From CAIVPM01 sp964477265 (GTDB lineage: Bacteria; Bacteroidota; Bacteroidia; Chitinophagales; Chitinophagaceae), in NCBI GenBank assembly GCA_964477265.1, contig CAYZDJ010000012.1, positions 1-64,000 on the forward strand: DNA of 64,000 nt, written 5' to 3'. Positions 34,198 to 42,384 of this stretch are shown here, in pieces. The position numbers and the translations under genes were made by a program. Numbering within the stretch: position 1 is the stretch's first letter; each line of letters opens with the position of its first letter. The notes under the pieces are model-generated. The model was not told the origin of the DNA. It made no database searches and saw only the letters and a list, made by a program, of their open reading frames with translations.

Positions 34198-34243
34198 AAT
34201 TTAATTTTTAACAAATTTTAGTGTGTAAGATACATTTTTTGTA
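34198..34243 (-). pseudogene. Remnant of the beta-helix gene's 3' end at the duplication junction
   Basis: The 46 bases are the same as 35847-35892, which hold the last ~14 codons and stop of the 1,107-residue gene. At 34243/34244 the match breaks into copy B's left end (AACAAAGACTGG). This fragment marks the exact tandem-duplication junction. Because the promoter of the 507-codon gene may lie in this stretch (CTAAAATTTG), it could still be functional as an upstream region. Confidence 0.8.
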
Positions 34244-34322
34244 AACAAAGACTGGTAAAGAAACATTGCCTTAGTGTGTTTATATTGAAACGAAAACTTA
34301 CAAGCGAAGGCAACTAATGAAA

Positions 34323-35846
34323 CTATTGCACAATAAGCTTTTCGTTAAACACATTGTTTTGTTTATTAAAAATATTCAACAAATAAATCCCTTTGGGTAA
34401 AGAAGATATATTGAGTTGATAAACGTTGCTGTTATTGCTAAGGTTTGTGCCTGTGGCAATTTGCTGCCCCAAATAGTTTAACAATCTTACCTCTTTAATA
34501 TCATTACCCACAATATTCACTACCTCTTTAGCAGGATTAGGATAAACACTAACACCATTCCTAATTCCTAATTCCACATTCCTAATTTGGCTATACTGTT
34601 TTTTTCCATCATTATCTACGCCAGTTAATCGATAGTAAAGCGTTAGTTGGTCGTTAGTTATTGGTAGTTTGTTATCAATAAAACTGTATTCATTCAACAC
34701 TTTATTATTTGCCTTTACCTTCCCAATAGTTATAAAATCTTTACCATTTGTTGAGCGTTGTATATTAAAATGAGAAACGTTTATTTCATTCGCAGTTATC
34801 CAATCCATCTTTGCTTGTATAAGCCCCACCTTTGGAGGGGTTGGGGCAGCTGTAAATTGTATAAATTTTAAAGGCAGTGGTTGCACATTTATGCAAACAG
34901 TATCACTGCTGGTATAGCCATTTACTGTTTGGGTTAGCATATAGCAGGTGTTTACCAATGGATGCACCCAAAAGCCTGGTCTTGTGCTATCTATAGATAT
35001 AGTGCCATTTTGCAGCCATTTTATGGTGTCTATCCCATTGGTGTAACTGCCTATAAATACACTATCTCCAATGTGTATAGATGTATCTCTGCCTGCATCT
35101 GCCTTTAAATTAAAGCTGTCTAAATTATATACTGCAATATCGTCATAATAGTAGCCTGCACCATTAAAACCAATGTTTTGAAGTTTTATTCGTTTGGTAA
35201 CCGTATAAGAATTTCTAAAATTGCCTAAAGTTAAGTATTGCTCGCCACCTAGTGCAGTAAACACCCCACTTACTTTTACCCAATTGAGGCTGTCTGTAAT
35301 AATTGGGTCACCATAATTATACACTTGTGGGGTGCGTAGCAAAGTATCATAATTGGCAGTATCTACATAAGTAGCATTTTTACTAAAAAACATACTTTGG
35401 CTGTTACAAGCTGTAGTATTTGAGTTTACCGAGTTTACATAACATACACCATAGTATTTTTTTTTTGCTTTTAAACTATCCCATAACTTAACTTCAAAAT
35501 ATGGAATAACGGATCCGAAGTGCCTCATTAAAACATACGCATTACCTGTTCTTGCATATTGAAAACCATTGCCACCAGCCAATTGATGAAAAGGAACTCC
35601 TCCATAAATTGAATCATTTGCACAAGCATTTAAATAGGTTGCATATCTGTTATCAGGTTTGAACCAAAAATCTGGTTTTCCATTTCTATATTCATCATAA
35701 TCTCTGTTATAAGGACAATTAGTATATTGTTCAAAACTTGCGTTGGGAACTAAATTGGTTTGTGAAAAAACAGCATTGAAAAAAAAGAAAACAAAACCCA
35801 ATAGTAATAATTGGGTTTTGTTGTTTATGAAAGTTGCAGAGTTCAT
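34323..35846 (-). CDS. T9SS-sorted secreted protein, duplicate B
   Basis: 507 residues with the same layout as duplicate A: signal peptide (ending NAVFSQ), N-terminal jelly-roll-like region (NLVPNASFEQYTNCPYN), PKD/Ig-like and FnIII-like parts, and T9SS sorting domain. The start codon lies 3 bases after the stop of the beta-helix gene, so it probably represents the ancestral arrangement. In the N-terminal region it differs from A at many positions (e.g. RDYDEYRNGKPDFW against RNFAEVLNGKPDIW), including sites likely to be surface exposed. Confidence 0.88.
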   Translation of the reverse strand: MNSATFINNKTQLLLLGFVFFFFNAVFSQTNLVPNASFEQYTNCPYNRDYDEYRNGKPDFWFKPDNRYATYLNACANDSIYGGVPFHQLAGGNGFQYARTGNAYVLMRHFGSVIPYFEVKLWDSLKAKKKYYGVCYVNSVNSNTTACNSQSMFFSKNATYVDTANYDTLLRTPQVYNYGDPIITDSLNWVKVSGVFTALGGEQYLTLGNFRNSYTVTKRIKLQNIGFNGAGYYYDDIAVYNLDSFNLKADAGRDTSIHIGDSVFIGSYTNGIDTIKWLQNGTISIDSTRPGFWVHPLVNTCYMLTQTVNGYTSSDTVCINVQPLPLKFIQFTAAPTPPKVGLIQAKMDWITANEINVSHFNIQRSTNGKDFITIGKVKANNKVLNEYSFIDNKLPITNDQLTLYYRLTGVDNDGKKQYSQIRNVELGIRNGVSVYPNPAKEVVNIVGNDIKEVRLLNYLGQQIATGTNLSNNSNVYQLNISSLPKGIYLLNIFNKQNNVFNEKLIVQ

Positions 35847-35849
35847 AAT

Positions 35850-38800
35850 TTAATTTTTAACAAATTTTAGTGTGTAAGATACATTTTTTGTATCTATTAT
35901 TTTTACTAAATATATACCAATAGGGTAATGGTTAATGTTTAGCGATAAATGGTTAATAGCACCATAATTATTTGTAGTAATTACCTTGCCATAGCCGTTT
36001 ACAATATTAATTGATTTAATACCTGATTTACTTTCTATGGTTACAAAATCATTGGCAACAGTGGGGTACAATCTACAGGTAATAACAGGCTGTACTTGTG
36101 CAGGTGCTGGCTGTTTAAGCCTTATAAATTCCTGACTTTTTTTAGAGCCCCTGCTTGCAATAGCACCTACGCAGCTTTCTTCAAAATCATTAATGGTGTT
36201 GGTTAAGTAGTTGTATAAATTACGTGCAGCATATACCGCATTGCCTTCTTTCAACGGGCATTTGTTTGCAACTGCTAAAATCTCAGATGTATCTATGGTT
36301 CCGCCACTATCAATAACCACCAGCCAATTATAAAATGCTTTATAGTTTTCTTCCAGATTGGTTGGGGTATTATTCCAATTGTCAAGCACCTGCTTTACTC
36401 CAGCCAAGTCATCAAGGCTATTGAAATAATCGGCAAGGCGTATAGATGCAAAACCACTTAGCTGATTGCTGCTTAAAAATTGCTGCACAATTGGTTGGTT
36501 AGTTGCAAGAGTTGGTACATCTTCTGCTAATTCAAACAATTCTTGCTGCATTACTTCCAGCCTTTGCACTGGCTGATCGTTAGGCAATGCAATACTGCCA
36601 TCGGCTATTTCGTTAGTGATAAAACTGCTTCTTGTAATTTTCTTTCTCCAATTCAATTTCTTATCGGTGCACCATTCTTGTCGCACAATGTTAGAACCAT
36701 CAGGCATTGTTGAATATGTTAAACCTAAATTATTGTCGTAATATGTGCCTGCATTTTGTGATGCAGACCAACTCCCACCATTTGCAATTGGGTTACGATC
36801 ATTTGCTGCACCAGCCTGTAATACAAATGTTGATTGTTTTGGGTCGCTGTTATTGCAAAACATTGTGTAAGAGTCATTACCGGCATCCCAACCACTGCCT
36901 GCATTAGCAGCAGTTAGCCAGCTATTATTGCTATGAAAAGCATCATCGGGTTCGTTGGGGTCGTTGCTGCCTTGCAAACCAATAATAGAGTTATCTAGCA
37001 TAAACCCTATTTGATTGTTGGGGTGCATTCTGTTTTCGTAAAAGCCCGAATAATTATTATTGCCAAAAAACTTGATACCGTTTTTACAATGCATCATATC
37101 GTTACATAAAATCTGATTTCCAATTGTAGATTTTATTAATATTCCGGAATTAGGTTTTATTGATTGATAGTTTGCATCATCATCTGCAAACCAACCCAAC
37201 CCCGTTATATAATTTTCTGTAATTTTCGATACCCTGCTTGCTTCTATTTTAATGCCATACTGTTCAGTCTTTGGTGAAACGTTAAAATCTTCAGCCAAAC
37301 TTATTTCATTATTTGTGATTATAGGTGCATTATTTTTTAAACTTGAACAATTAATGCCATTATAAACATTGAATAGCTTGTTATTGTAAATCTCAAAATT
37401 TGTTGGGTATTTATTTGCAACATTAACGTTGTAAACGTTAATACCTAAATGTACATAACCGTTTGGTGGTGTATACCCACCTGTAGAAACATAATTAGCG
37501 ATTTGCTTAGAAATAAGATTATCAATAATTTGCAGTCTTCCAATATTAATGGATGTAAGGTATCTTCTAGTGGTTCTTACAATGCTGATATCGATAGGAT
37601 ATTTTATATTATACAATTCATTATTGGTAATCTTAATGTCATTGAAATTATACGACTCAACATGAATGCCACGATAATTAATTTTTGAACTTGCCTTTGT
37701 AGCATCTAAATCAGATGCAAAATAGCAATCTTCAATGTTGGCCTTATGTATTGCAGCAAGGTAAATACCGGTTTGTACACTGTAAAATCCATTTTTAGTT
37801 ATAATGGGATTGGGATTTCGGGTGTTTATAAAATAGTTATATGAACTAGGTTCAGGATTACCATACAATCCGCCATAACCATCTGCATATATACCAGTAT
37901 TTAGACCTTTTAATTTTTGAAAAACTGAATTAAAAACATTTACGTTAGAGGTATTTACCCTTATTCCAACATTTAAATTATCGAAAATATTATTTCCGGC
38001 ATTATCAGATGCACCAACATCACTACCAATAGTGATGGCCTGTGGAGTAGTGCAAACAGTTGCTTGCTGGCAAGAATTGTTAACGAGTAAAATACCTGCT
38101 GATGGTTTAATATAACCATCATCTCCTTTTAAAACGGCACGAGGTCCATATTCGGAATTTTTATTAGAACTTTGAAAAAAGGGAGCTTCATAAGAATTCC
38201 AGATATTTCCTGTGCCTTTAGCTAAACTTGTATTCGCAATTTCATTCAAATTATCCCACTTATTTGCCCCCATATCAAAAAAGATATTTCTACAGGTAAA
38301 TAAATTGTTTACAATAACTACAGGATTAGCATTATTAGCCCAGGCATCCGGATCGGTCAGGTTATGAATTTTTATTGAAACATCATTCCTGTTGAAAATT
38401 GTATTTTTTATAATAATTCTTGATGGGTCACCATTTGCAGTTTGTTTGCCAAGACCATAATTAATTTCAACAGCAACTTTTGCATCTTCTATAAAAGAGG
38501 AAATTGTTTGTTGTGGAATTGCATTTGGTATATTGTCGATAGTTAGGTTTGAGGTTCCAAACAATTTTATTCCTTCCCAAGGGTTATCACAGGTATAAAA
38601 ATGTGAGCCAAAAATATACAAGTTACTTATTGCATTGCTATTACCACCTCCATTAAGCGGACTAATAGTAACATTGGGTTCTACCAATACCTCTGCATTA
38701 GAAAAAATAGTTCCTGTAGGAAATTTAAAGTCAGCCTTAACAAAAACTAAACCGCTTATAGTGCCTGTTGGTACTGGCAAATCACCTCCAATTACCATTG

Positions 38801-39173
38801 GATTAGCCTTTAAGAATTTTTGAGTACAATCATCACAAGAAATAGTTTCAACGTATACCGGATTAGAAGCAGGACTGTAGCAATCATTAGTGTAATCGTA
38901 GTAAAAAGCATAATAAAAACCAGTACTAACGTATTCAATATCTGCTACCTGCTCACCTGTATGCTTTTCATTTTTAAACCAAATTAAATTACAGTTAGAT
39001 GGAATTATTGCTGGGTCTATAATATTATTCAAATTAACAGTTGATTCTGGACAAGTTGAATGTAATGAATACGAAAGTAATGTTGGAGGAATACTACCTG
39101 CTAGGCATTGTGTCTTCGCAATGTTTGTTACAAAAAACAAACAAAATAATGGAATGATAAATTTGATTTTCAT
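35850..39173 (-). CDS. Secreted parallel beta-helix protein with T9SS sorting domain
   Basis: 1,107 residues. Signal peptide (IIPLFCLFFVTNIAKTQ), then a short domain with WFKNEKHTGEQVADIEY, then from about 130 to 780 many Asn-rich turns (IIKNTIFNRNDVSIKI, ITNNEISLAED, IYNNKLFNVYNGI) that fit a right-handed parallel beta-helix of the NosD/PbH1 type. A helical region follows (about 850-1000), and the C-terminal 75 residues form a T9SS sorting domain (RLYPTVANDFVTIES ... GIYLVKI). Such folds bind or cleave polysaccharides, but no catalytic motif was identified. It is followed by duplicate B 3 bases later, suggesting co-expression. Confidence 0.87.
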   Translation of the reverse strand: MKIKFIIPLFCLFFVTNIAKTQCLAGSIPPTLLSYSLHSTCPESTVNLNNIIDPAIIPSNCNLIWFKNEKHTGEQVADIEYVSTGFYYAFYYDYTNDCYSPASNPVYVETISCDDCTQKFLKANPMVIGGDLPVPTGTISGLVFVKADFKFPTGTIFSNAEVLVEPNVTISPLNGGGNSNAISNLYIFGSHFYTCDNPWEGIKLFGTSNLTIDNIPNAIPQQTISSFIEDAKVAVEINYGLGKQTANGDPSRIIIKNTIFNRNDVSIKIHNLTDPDAWANNANPVVIVNNLFTCRNIFFDMGANKWDNLNEIANTSLAKGTGNIWNSYEAPFFQSSNKNSEYGPRAVLKGDDGYIKPSAGILLVNNSCQQATVCTTPQAITIGSDVGASDNAGNNIFDNLNVGIRVNTSNVNVFNSVFQKLKGLNTGIYADGYGGLYGNPEPSSYNYFINTRNPNPIITKNGFYSVQTGIYLAAIHKANIEDCYFASDLDATKASSKINYRGIHVESYNFNDIKITNNELYNIKYPIDISIVRTTRRYLTSINIGRLQIIDNLISKQIANYVSTGGYTPPNGYVHLGINVYNVNVANKYPTNFEIYNNKLFNVYNGINCSSLKNNAPIITNNEISLAEDFNVSPKTEQYGIKIEASRVSKITENYITGLGWFADDDANYQSIKPNSGILIKSTIGNQILCNDMMHCKNGIKFFGNNNYSGFYENRMHPNNQIGFMLDNSIIGLQGSNDPNEPDDAFHSNNSWLTAANAGSGWDAGNDSYTMFCNNSDPKQSTFVLQAGAANDRNPIANGGSWSASQNAGTYYDNNLGLTYSTMPDGSNIVRQEWCTDKKLNWRKKITRSSFITNEIADGSIALPNDQPVQRLEVMQQELFELAEDVPTLATNQPIVQQFLSSNQLSGFASIRLADYFNSLDDLAGVKQVLDNWNNTPTNLEENYKAFYNWLVVIDSGGTIDTSEILAVANKCPLKEGNAVYAARNLYNYLTNTINDFEESCVGAIASRGSKKSQEFIRLKQPAPAQVQPVITCRLYPTVANDFVTIESKSGIKSINIVNGYGKVITTNNYGAINHLSLNINHYPIGIYLVKIIDTKNVSYTLKFVKN

Positions 39174-39546
39174 GTATATATTTTTAAAATGTTATAATTT
39201 TTTTGAGTATTGAATAGAGGTAATTTATGTTAAGGAGGATGTTCGCTTAACAAAACTTTCATTTTGCAGAAAAATTGAAAGCGTATTGTAAAGTATGTGA
39301 GCCATGTTTCAATTTCTTTCATAGCTTTTAGGTTTTTGTATGTCAAATAACATAAACAGGCAACTCAAAAGTAGGAGTCATTTATTAGCAATAAAACTTT
39401 TTTTAGTTTGATTGATTAACAGAATGCTAAATTGAAAACTTAAGGAAATGGATCAGGGTAACTTTAAGAATGCAACGTTTACCCTGTCTAATATAAAGTT
39501 GCCAACCTTAAAGAGATTGGCAACTTTATAAACCTACTATCAAAAA
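39174..39546. other. Intergenic region, only two hairpins seen
   Basis: 373 AT-rich bases between the beta-helix gene and the FnIII-tailed gene. Besides CAGGGTAA facing TTACCCTG (39454-39486) and the terminator at 39493-39529, no gene, promoter or repeat family was recognised. Confidence 0.7.
39493..39529 (-). terminator. Intrinsic terminator of the FnIII-tailed gene
   Basis: ATAAAGTTGCCAA (39493-39505) and TTGGCAACTTTAT (39517-39529) form a 13-bp perfect stem with an 11-base loop, 17 bases past the stop codon of the minus-strand gene. Confidence 0.75.
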
Positions 39547-40248
39547 CTAACCACCCACAGCCATACTAACTACATCACTGTATTGTCCCGTTACATCATC
39601 CCCATATCGGTAAATGGCTTTGTATTTCCAGATGGCAGCACCAGTTTCTGGCAATGGGCTGTTGTCTGTATAGTTTGGATAAGTGTCTGTTGCCAGAAAA
39701 ATAAACTGGTTATTGCCCCTGTCCACATAAATATCTATACCATCAAACCTGCCTTTAGTCCACACAATTTCAGGCTTGCCGCCTTGCACCAAACGTACAC
39801 TGATAACAGGTTTGGTTATAGATTCCATTTCGGCAGCCGAGCTGTTTTCTTCTGTGCCTTCAATACCCAAATCCTCACCATCGGCTTCGGTATATACACT
39901 GCGTTTTTTAATGATACCAGCCAGCGAGGTTGCCCTTACAATAATGCCTGGTGCAACACTGGTGGGTGCTGCTGCAAATGTGGGCGGCACCGGTGCTACC
40001 GATGCTGTTGCCCCGGCAGGTATGCCATCCCTCAGCTCGGTTTTATACTGGGTTAATTTTTTATTATACTCTGTGTATTGCGTGGCATAATTAAACCAGT
40101 AATCGTAAAAGGCAGCACTGTTTACCATATCTGTTACTTCGGCTACGGTAATGTTGTATTTGGTAGCATAAGTACCTAATTTATTGGCAAAGTTTTTAAG
40201 CCATATCAACTTATCAGCCTCGGAACGAGGCAGGAAATATTTTTTCAT
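39547..40248 (-). CDS. Uncharacterised Bacteroidota protein with FnIII-like C-terminus
   Basis: 233 residues, no signal peptide. The N-terminal ~90 residues look helical (SEADKLIWLKNFANKLGTYA), a Pro/Ala-rich linker follows (about 90-115), and the last ~85 residues resemble a FnIII-like sandwich (PEIVWTKGRFDGIDIYVDRG ... WKYKAIYRYGD). It recalls a widespread group of Bacteroidota hypothetical proteins with a helical N-terminus and a FnIII-like end; function unknown. It stands alone, with a terminator behind it and an unusual hairpin cluster upstream of its start. Confidence 0.78.
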   Translation of the reverse strand: MKKYFLPRSEADKLIWLKNFANKLGTYATKYNITVAEVTDMVNSAAFYDYWFNYATQYTEYNKKLTQYKTELRDGIPAGATASVAPVPPTFAAAPTSVAPGIIVRATSLAGIIKKRSVYTEADGEDLGIEGTEENSSAAEMESITKPVISVRLVQGGKPEIVWTKGRFDGIDIYVDRGNNQFIFLATDTYPNYTDNSPLPETGAAIWKYKAIYRYGDDVTGQYSDVVSMAVGG

Positions 40249-40922
40249 TTTCTTATTTTTTAACCCTTAACCATAAGGTAAAGGGTAGTTAAAGGAATTA
40301 TTTATGTATTAACAGAAACGCAAGGTGTTTGTTGCGTTAAAAAATGATTGCTGGGTGGCGAGTGGCAATGCAACTCAATGTTAGCAAGCCTTTTAAGAGA
40401 GATAGTGTTTTTTGCAACGTTAAAAAAGCACTTGTGCGAATGGTTTTGCAAGCTTACAGAATGATTTTGCAAGCTCTTCGTGCTTGCGGTAGGGTTGTAC
40501 GAAGCTGCGTACAACCCTACGAACCTTGGGGGCAGTTGTACGTAACATTGGTACAGTTGTACGCCAGCCTGTACAACCCTCCCCTTTCTGCGTAGAACTG
40601 TACGGCTTGCTGTACAACTCTCCCGTTTATCCGTTGGGCTGTACCGAAGGTTTTGTAATCTTGCATTTTTATCGGAAGAGCTCGCAAAATCATTTTGCGT
40701 GCTCTTCCAATGATTTTGTAATCTTGCATTTTTATGCGTAGGGTTGTACCAGCCATTGGTACAAATTACATTTGGTATGATAATGCTATACTGCATTTGC
40801 TATAGTGTTTATAGCAGTATAGTGTTGGTTGATTTAAGGCACAGACGCAACTTAAATAATAACCTCGATACAAACAAATGATAACCATATTTTTAGGAAT
40901 TATTTAACAAATTTGACCCACT
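40249..40922. other. Non-coding region with hairpin cluster
   Basis: About 670 bases upstream of the FnIII-tailed gene. Overlapping open frames on both strands (up to 164 codons) are by-products of the repeats: their translations are strings of repeated short words (e.g. NARLQN, LQNH) with no family resemblance. The region from 40430 to 40765 is a cluster of palindromes described separately; 40770-40920 shows nothing recognisable. Confidence 0.7.
40430..40765. repeat. Cluster of TTGTAC/GTACAA hairpins and direct repeats
   Basis: Perfect hairpins: GTAGGGTTGTACG/CGTACAACCCTAC (40489-40520, 13-bp stem, 6-base loop), GTTGTAC/GTACAAC (40556-40577), TTGTACCA/TGGTACAA (40744-40764). A 35-base palindrome at 40674-40708 pairs GGAAGAGC with GCTCTTCC and CGCAAAAT with ATTTTGCG. 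TTTTGTAATCTTGCATTTTT occurs twice (about 40651 and 40714), and TTTTGCAAGC occurs twice near 40443 and 40465. The GC content is visibly higher than in flanking DNA. Confidence 0.8.
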
Positions 40923-40956
40923 AAAAAAGCCTTTGCAAAACTGCAAAGGCTTTTTT
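40923..40956 (-). terminator. Intrinsic terminator of the TonB receptor/DUF5689 unit
   Basis: AAAAAAGCCTTTGCA and TGCAAAGGCTTTTTT form a 15-bp perfect stem with a 4-base loop, 21 bases after the DUF5689 stop codon on the minus strand. Confidence 0.9.
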
Positions 40957-40976
40957 AATAATATTTATTTATAGTC

Positions 40977-42338
40977 TTATTTACTTGAAATTCTCATATC
41001 ATCAGGTTCAAAGGTAGCCACATTGTTTTTATTGGTTCCTGCTGGTGCATCATATCTATAGGCAATATAAATCTTTTTGCCAAGGTATGGTGATAAATCA
41101 AATGGACCATAAGGAATAAATGGTGTAAATGTTGCTGAATTTGCCTGTATAGTATTTAAAGGCGTCCATGTAGCGGTAGAAGGTGTTTGGCTTGTACCAT
41201 CATAATCTGTAGAAACTAATGCTGTAAGTGTACCAATTGTGTATCTGTGTGCACAGGTATAAGTAAACTTAGGTGTAATGCCAGTTGGAATGTCAATAGC
41301 TGGAGATATCAACCAACTTTTAATATTTGTTGTAGGTAATGCTGTTGATGTAAATGCTGAAACTTTAGGGAAAAGGCTTCCACCAAAAGATGCCATGGTA
41401 TAGCATACATCGCCACTTTCTTTTATGTTTTGCCAACCTGTTTGTGCCCAGCAATTTGTTGTTGTAGTATAAGCTCCAAAATCTTCTTCAAACAAAAAGC
41501 ATCTTGGACTGTTAAATTTCACATCAGTTGTGTCTCTAATTACAAATTGTGGAGTGGAATTATATACAGTAAAAATTGCTGTAATAGTACCATTGCCTGC
41601 TTGTGGTGCCTTACTTGCAAAATCTGAATAACCGCTGGTTAAAATAATAAATGGACCATCGCCAGCACAGTTTTTAATATTTACCATACTTTTTGTGGTG
41701 CTGTGCCAGTATGTAGTATCTGCATAGCTTCTTTTTGTATCACCAATCATAAACTCATAATCCTTCATTTGCACAAGGTCGCCCAAATATGCATTTTGCA
41801 TTACAGGTGTAGATAAAGCCAAGTCAGCAGCAACAACAACTTTAGGAGATGCGTCATTGCCTAAAGACCCACCAGTAACATAATTTGAAATCAATGGTGC
41901 AGGAATACCTTCTAAAGTAACTAATCCATTAGAAATAGATTTAATACCTAATTGAATCATATTATGGTAATCGCTTAAACATAAACCTTTACATTTAATA
42001 TACAACTTTCTGCCTACAGGGTAGTTGGCATACAATCCATTGCTGGCAAGCTCTACAGCAATAGCACCTGTATTGTCTCTTATATACAGCTCTTTATAAA
42101 AGTTACCACTTTTATCGTTTGCAATTACTGTTCCTGCAATTATAATGTCAGAAGTAATGTTGTCAAATGCACCAGATACTGTGTGCATAGCCTTTAAATC
42201 TTTAATGCTGGTAGTAACAATCATGTTAGTAGGGTCTCCACTAACTGGCGGAGCTTCATATACCTTTTTACAAGAGCTAAAGGTACCAACAAACAATGTT
42301 GCAAGTAGGGTTAAACGAAAGAAATGCTTAGTATTCAT
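40977..42338 (-). CDS. DUF5689 domain lipoprotein
   Basis: 453 residues. Lipoprotein signal (LLATLFVGTFSSCKK, Cys near 23); the N-terminal half carries the DUF5689 pattern (SDIIIAGTVIANDKSGNFYKELYIRDNTGAIAVE, of which the IxGxVxxND and ELYIRD parts are clear), an OB-like fold; the C-terminal ~170 residues look like a choice-of-anchor-J/jelly-roll domain (FEEDFGAYTTTTNCWAQ). It lies 46 bases after a TonB-dependent receptor gene, the usual pairing of an outer-membrane receptor with a surface lipoprotein that captures a ligand. The ligand is unknown. Confidence 0.88.
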   Translation of the reverse strand: MNTKHFFRLTLLATLFVGTFSSCKKVYEAPPVSGDPTNMIVTTSIKDLKAMHTVSGAFDNITSDIIIAGTVIANDKSGNFYKELYIRDNTGAIAVELASNGLYANYPVGRKLYIKCKGLCLSDYHNMIQLGIKSISNGLVTLEGIPAPLISNYVTGGSLGNDASPKVVVAADLALSTPVMQNAYLGDLVQMKDYEFMIGDTKRSYADTTYWHSTTKSMVNIKNCAGDGPFIILTSGYSDFASKAPQAGNGTITAIFTVYNSTPQFVIRDTTDVKFNSPRCFLFEEDFGAYTTTTNCWAQTGWQNIKESGDVCYTMASFGGSLFPKVSAFTSTALPTTNIKSWLISPAIDIPTGITPKFTYTCAHRYTIGTLTALVSTDYDGTSQTPSTATWTPLNTIQANSATFTPFIPYGPFDLSPYLGKKIYIAYRYDAPAGTNKNNVATFEPDDMRISSK

Positions 42339-42384
42339 AAACTTTATTTTTATATTTTAATTTTATTTTTTTATTTATTGTTGA

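Larger units (their letters stand above)
32595..35892. repeat. Exact tandem duplication, 2 x 1,649 bp
   Basis: Copy A is 32595-34243 and copy B 34244-35892; corresponding bases lie exactly 1,649 apart. Each holds one 507-codon T9SS gene. Copy A also keeps, at about 34198-34243, a remnant of the 3' end of the beta-helix gene, the part that in copy B is still joined to that gene (35850-35892). By eye the first ~895 bases (3' half of the genes) are identical, while the 5' halves differ. Confidence 0.92.

Noticed and set aside
40430..40765. Diversity-generating retroelement template/variable region or CRISPR array
   Set aside because: No reverse transcriptase or Cas gene is present and the repeats lack regular spacing with unique spacers.
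40302..40796. 164-codon minus-strand frame and several overlapping frames as possible genes
   Set aside because: They run through palindromic and direct repeats, overlap one another in several frames, and translate into repeated short words with no family resemblance.
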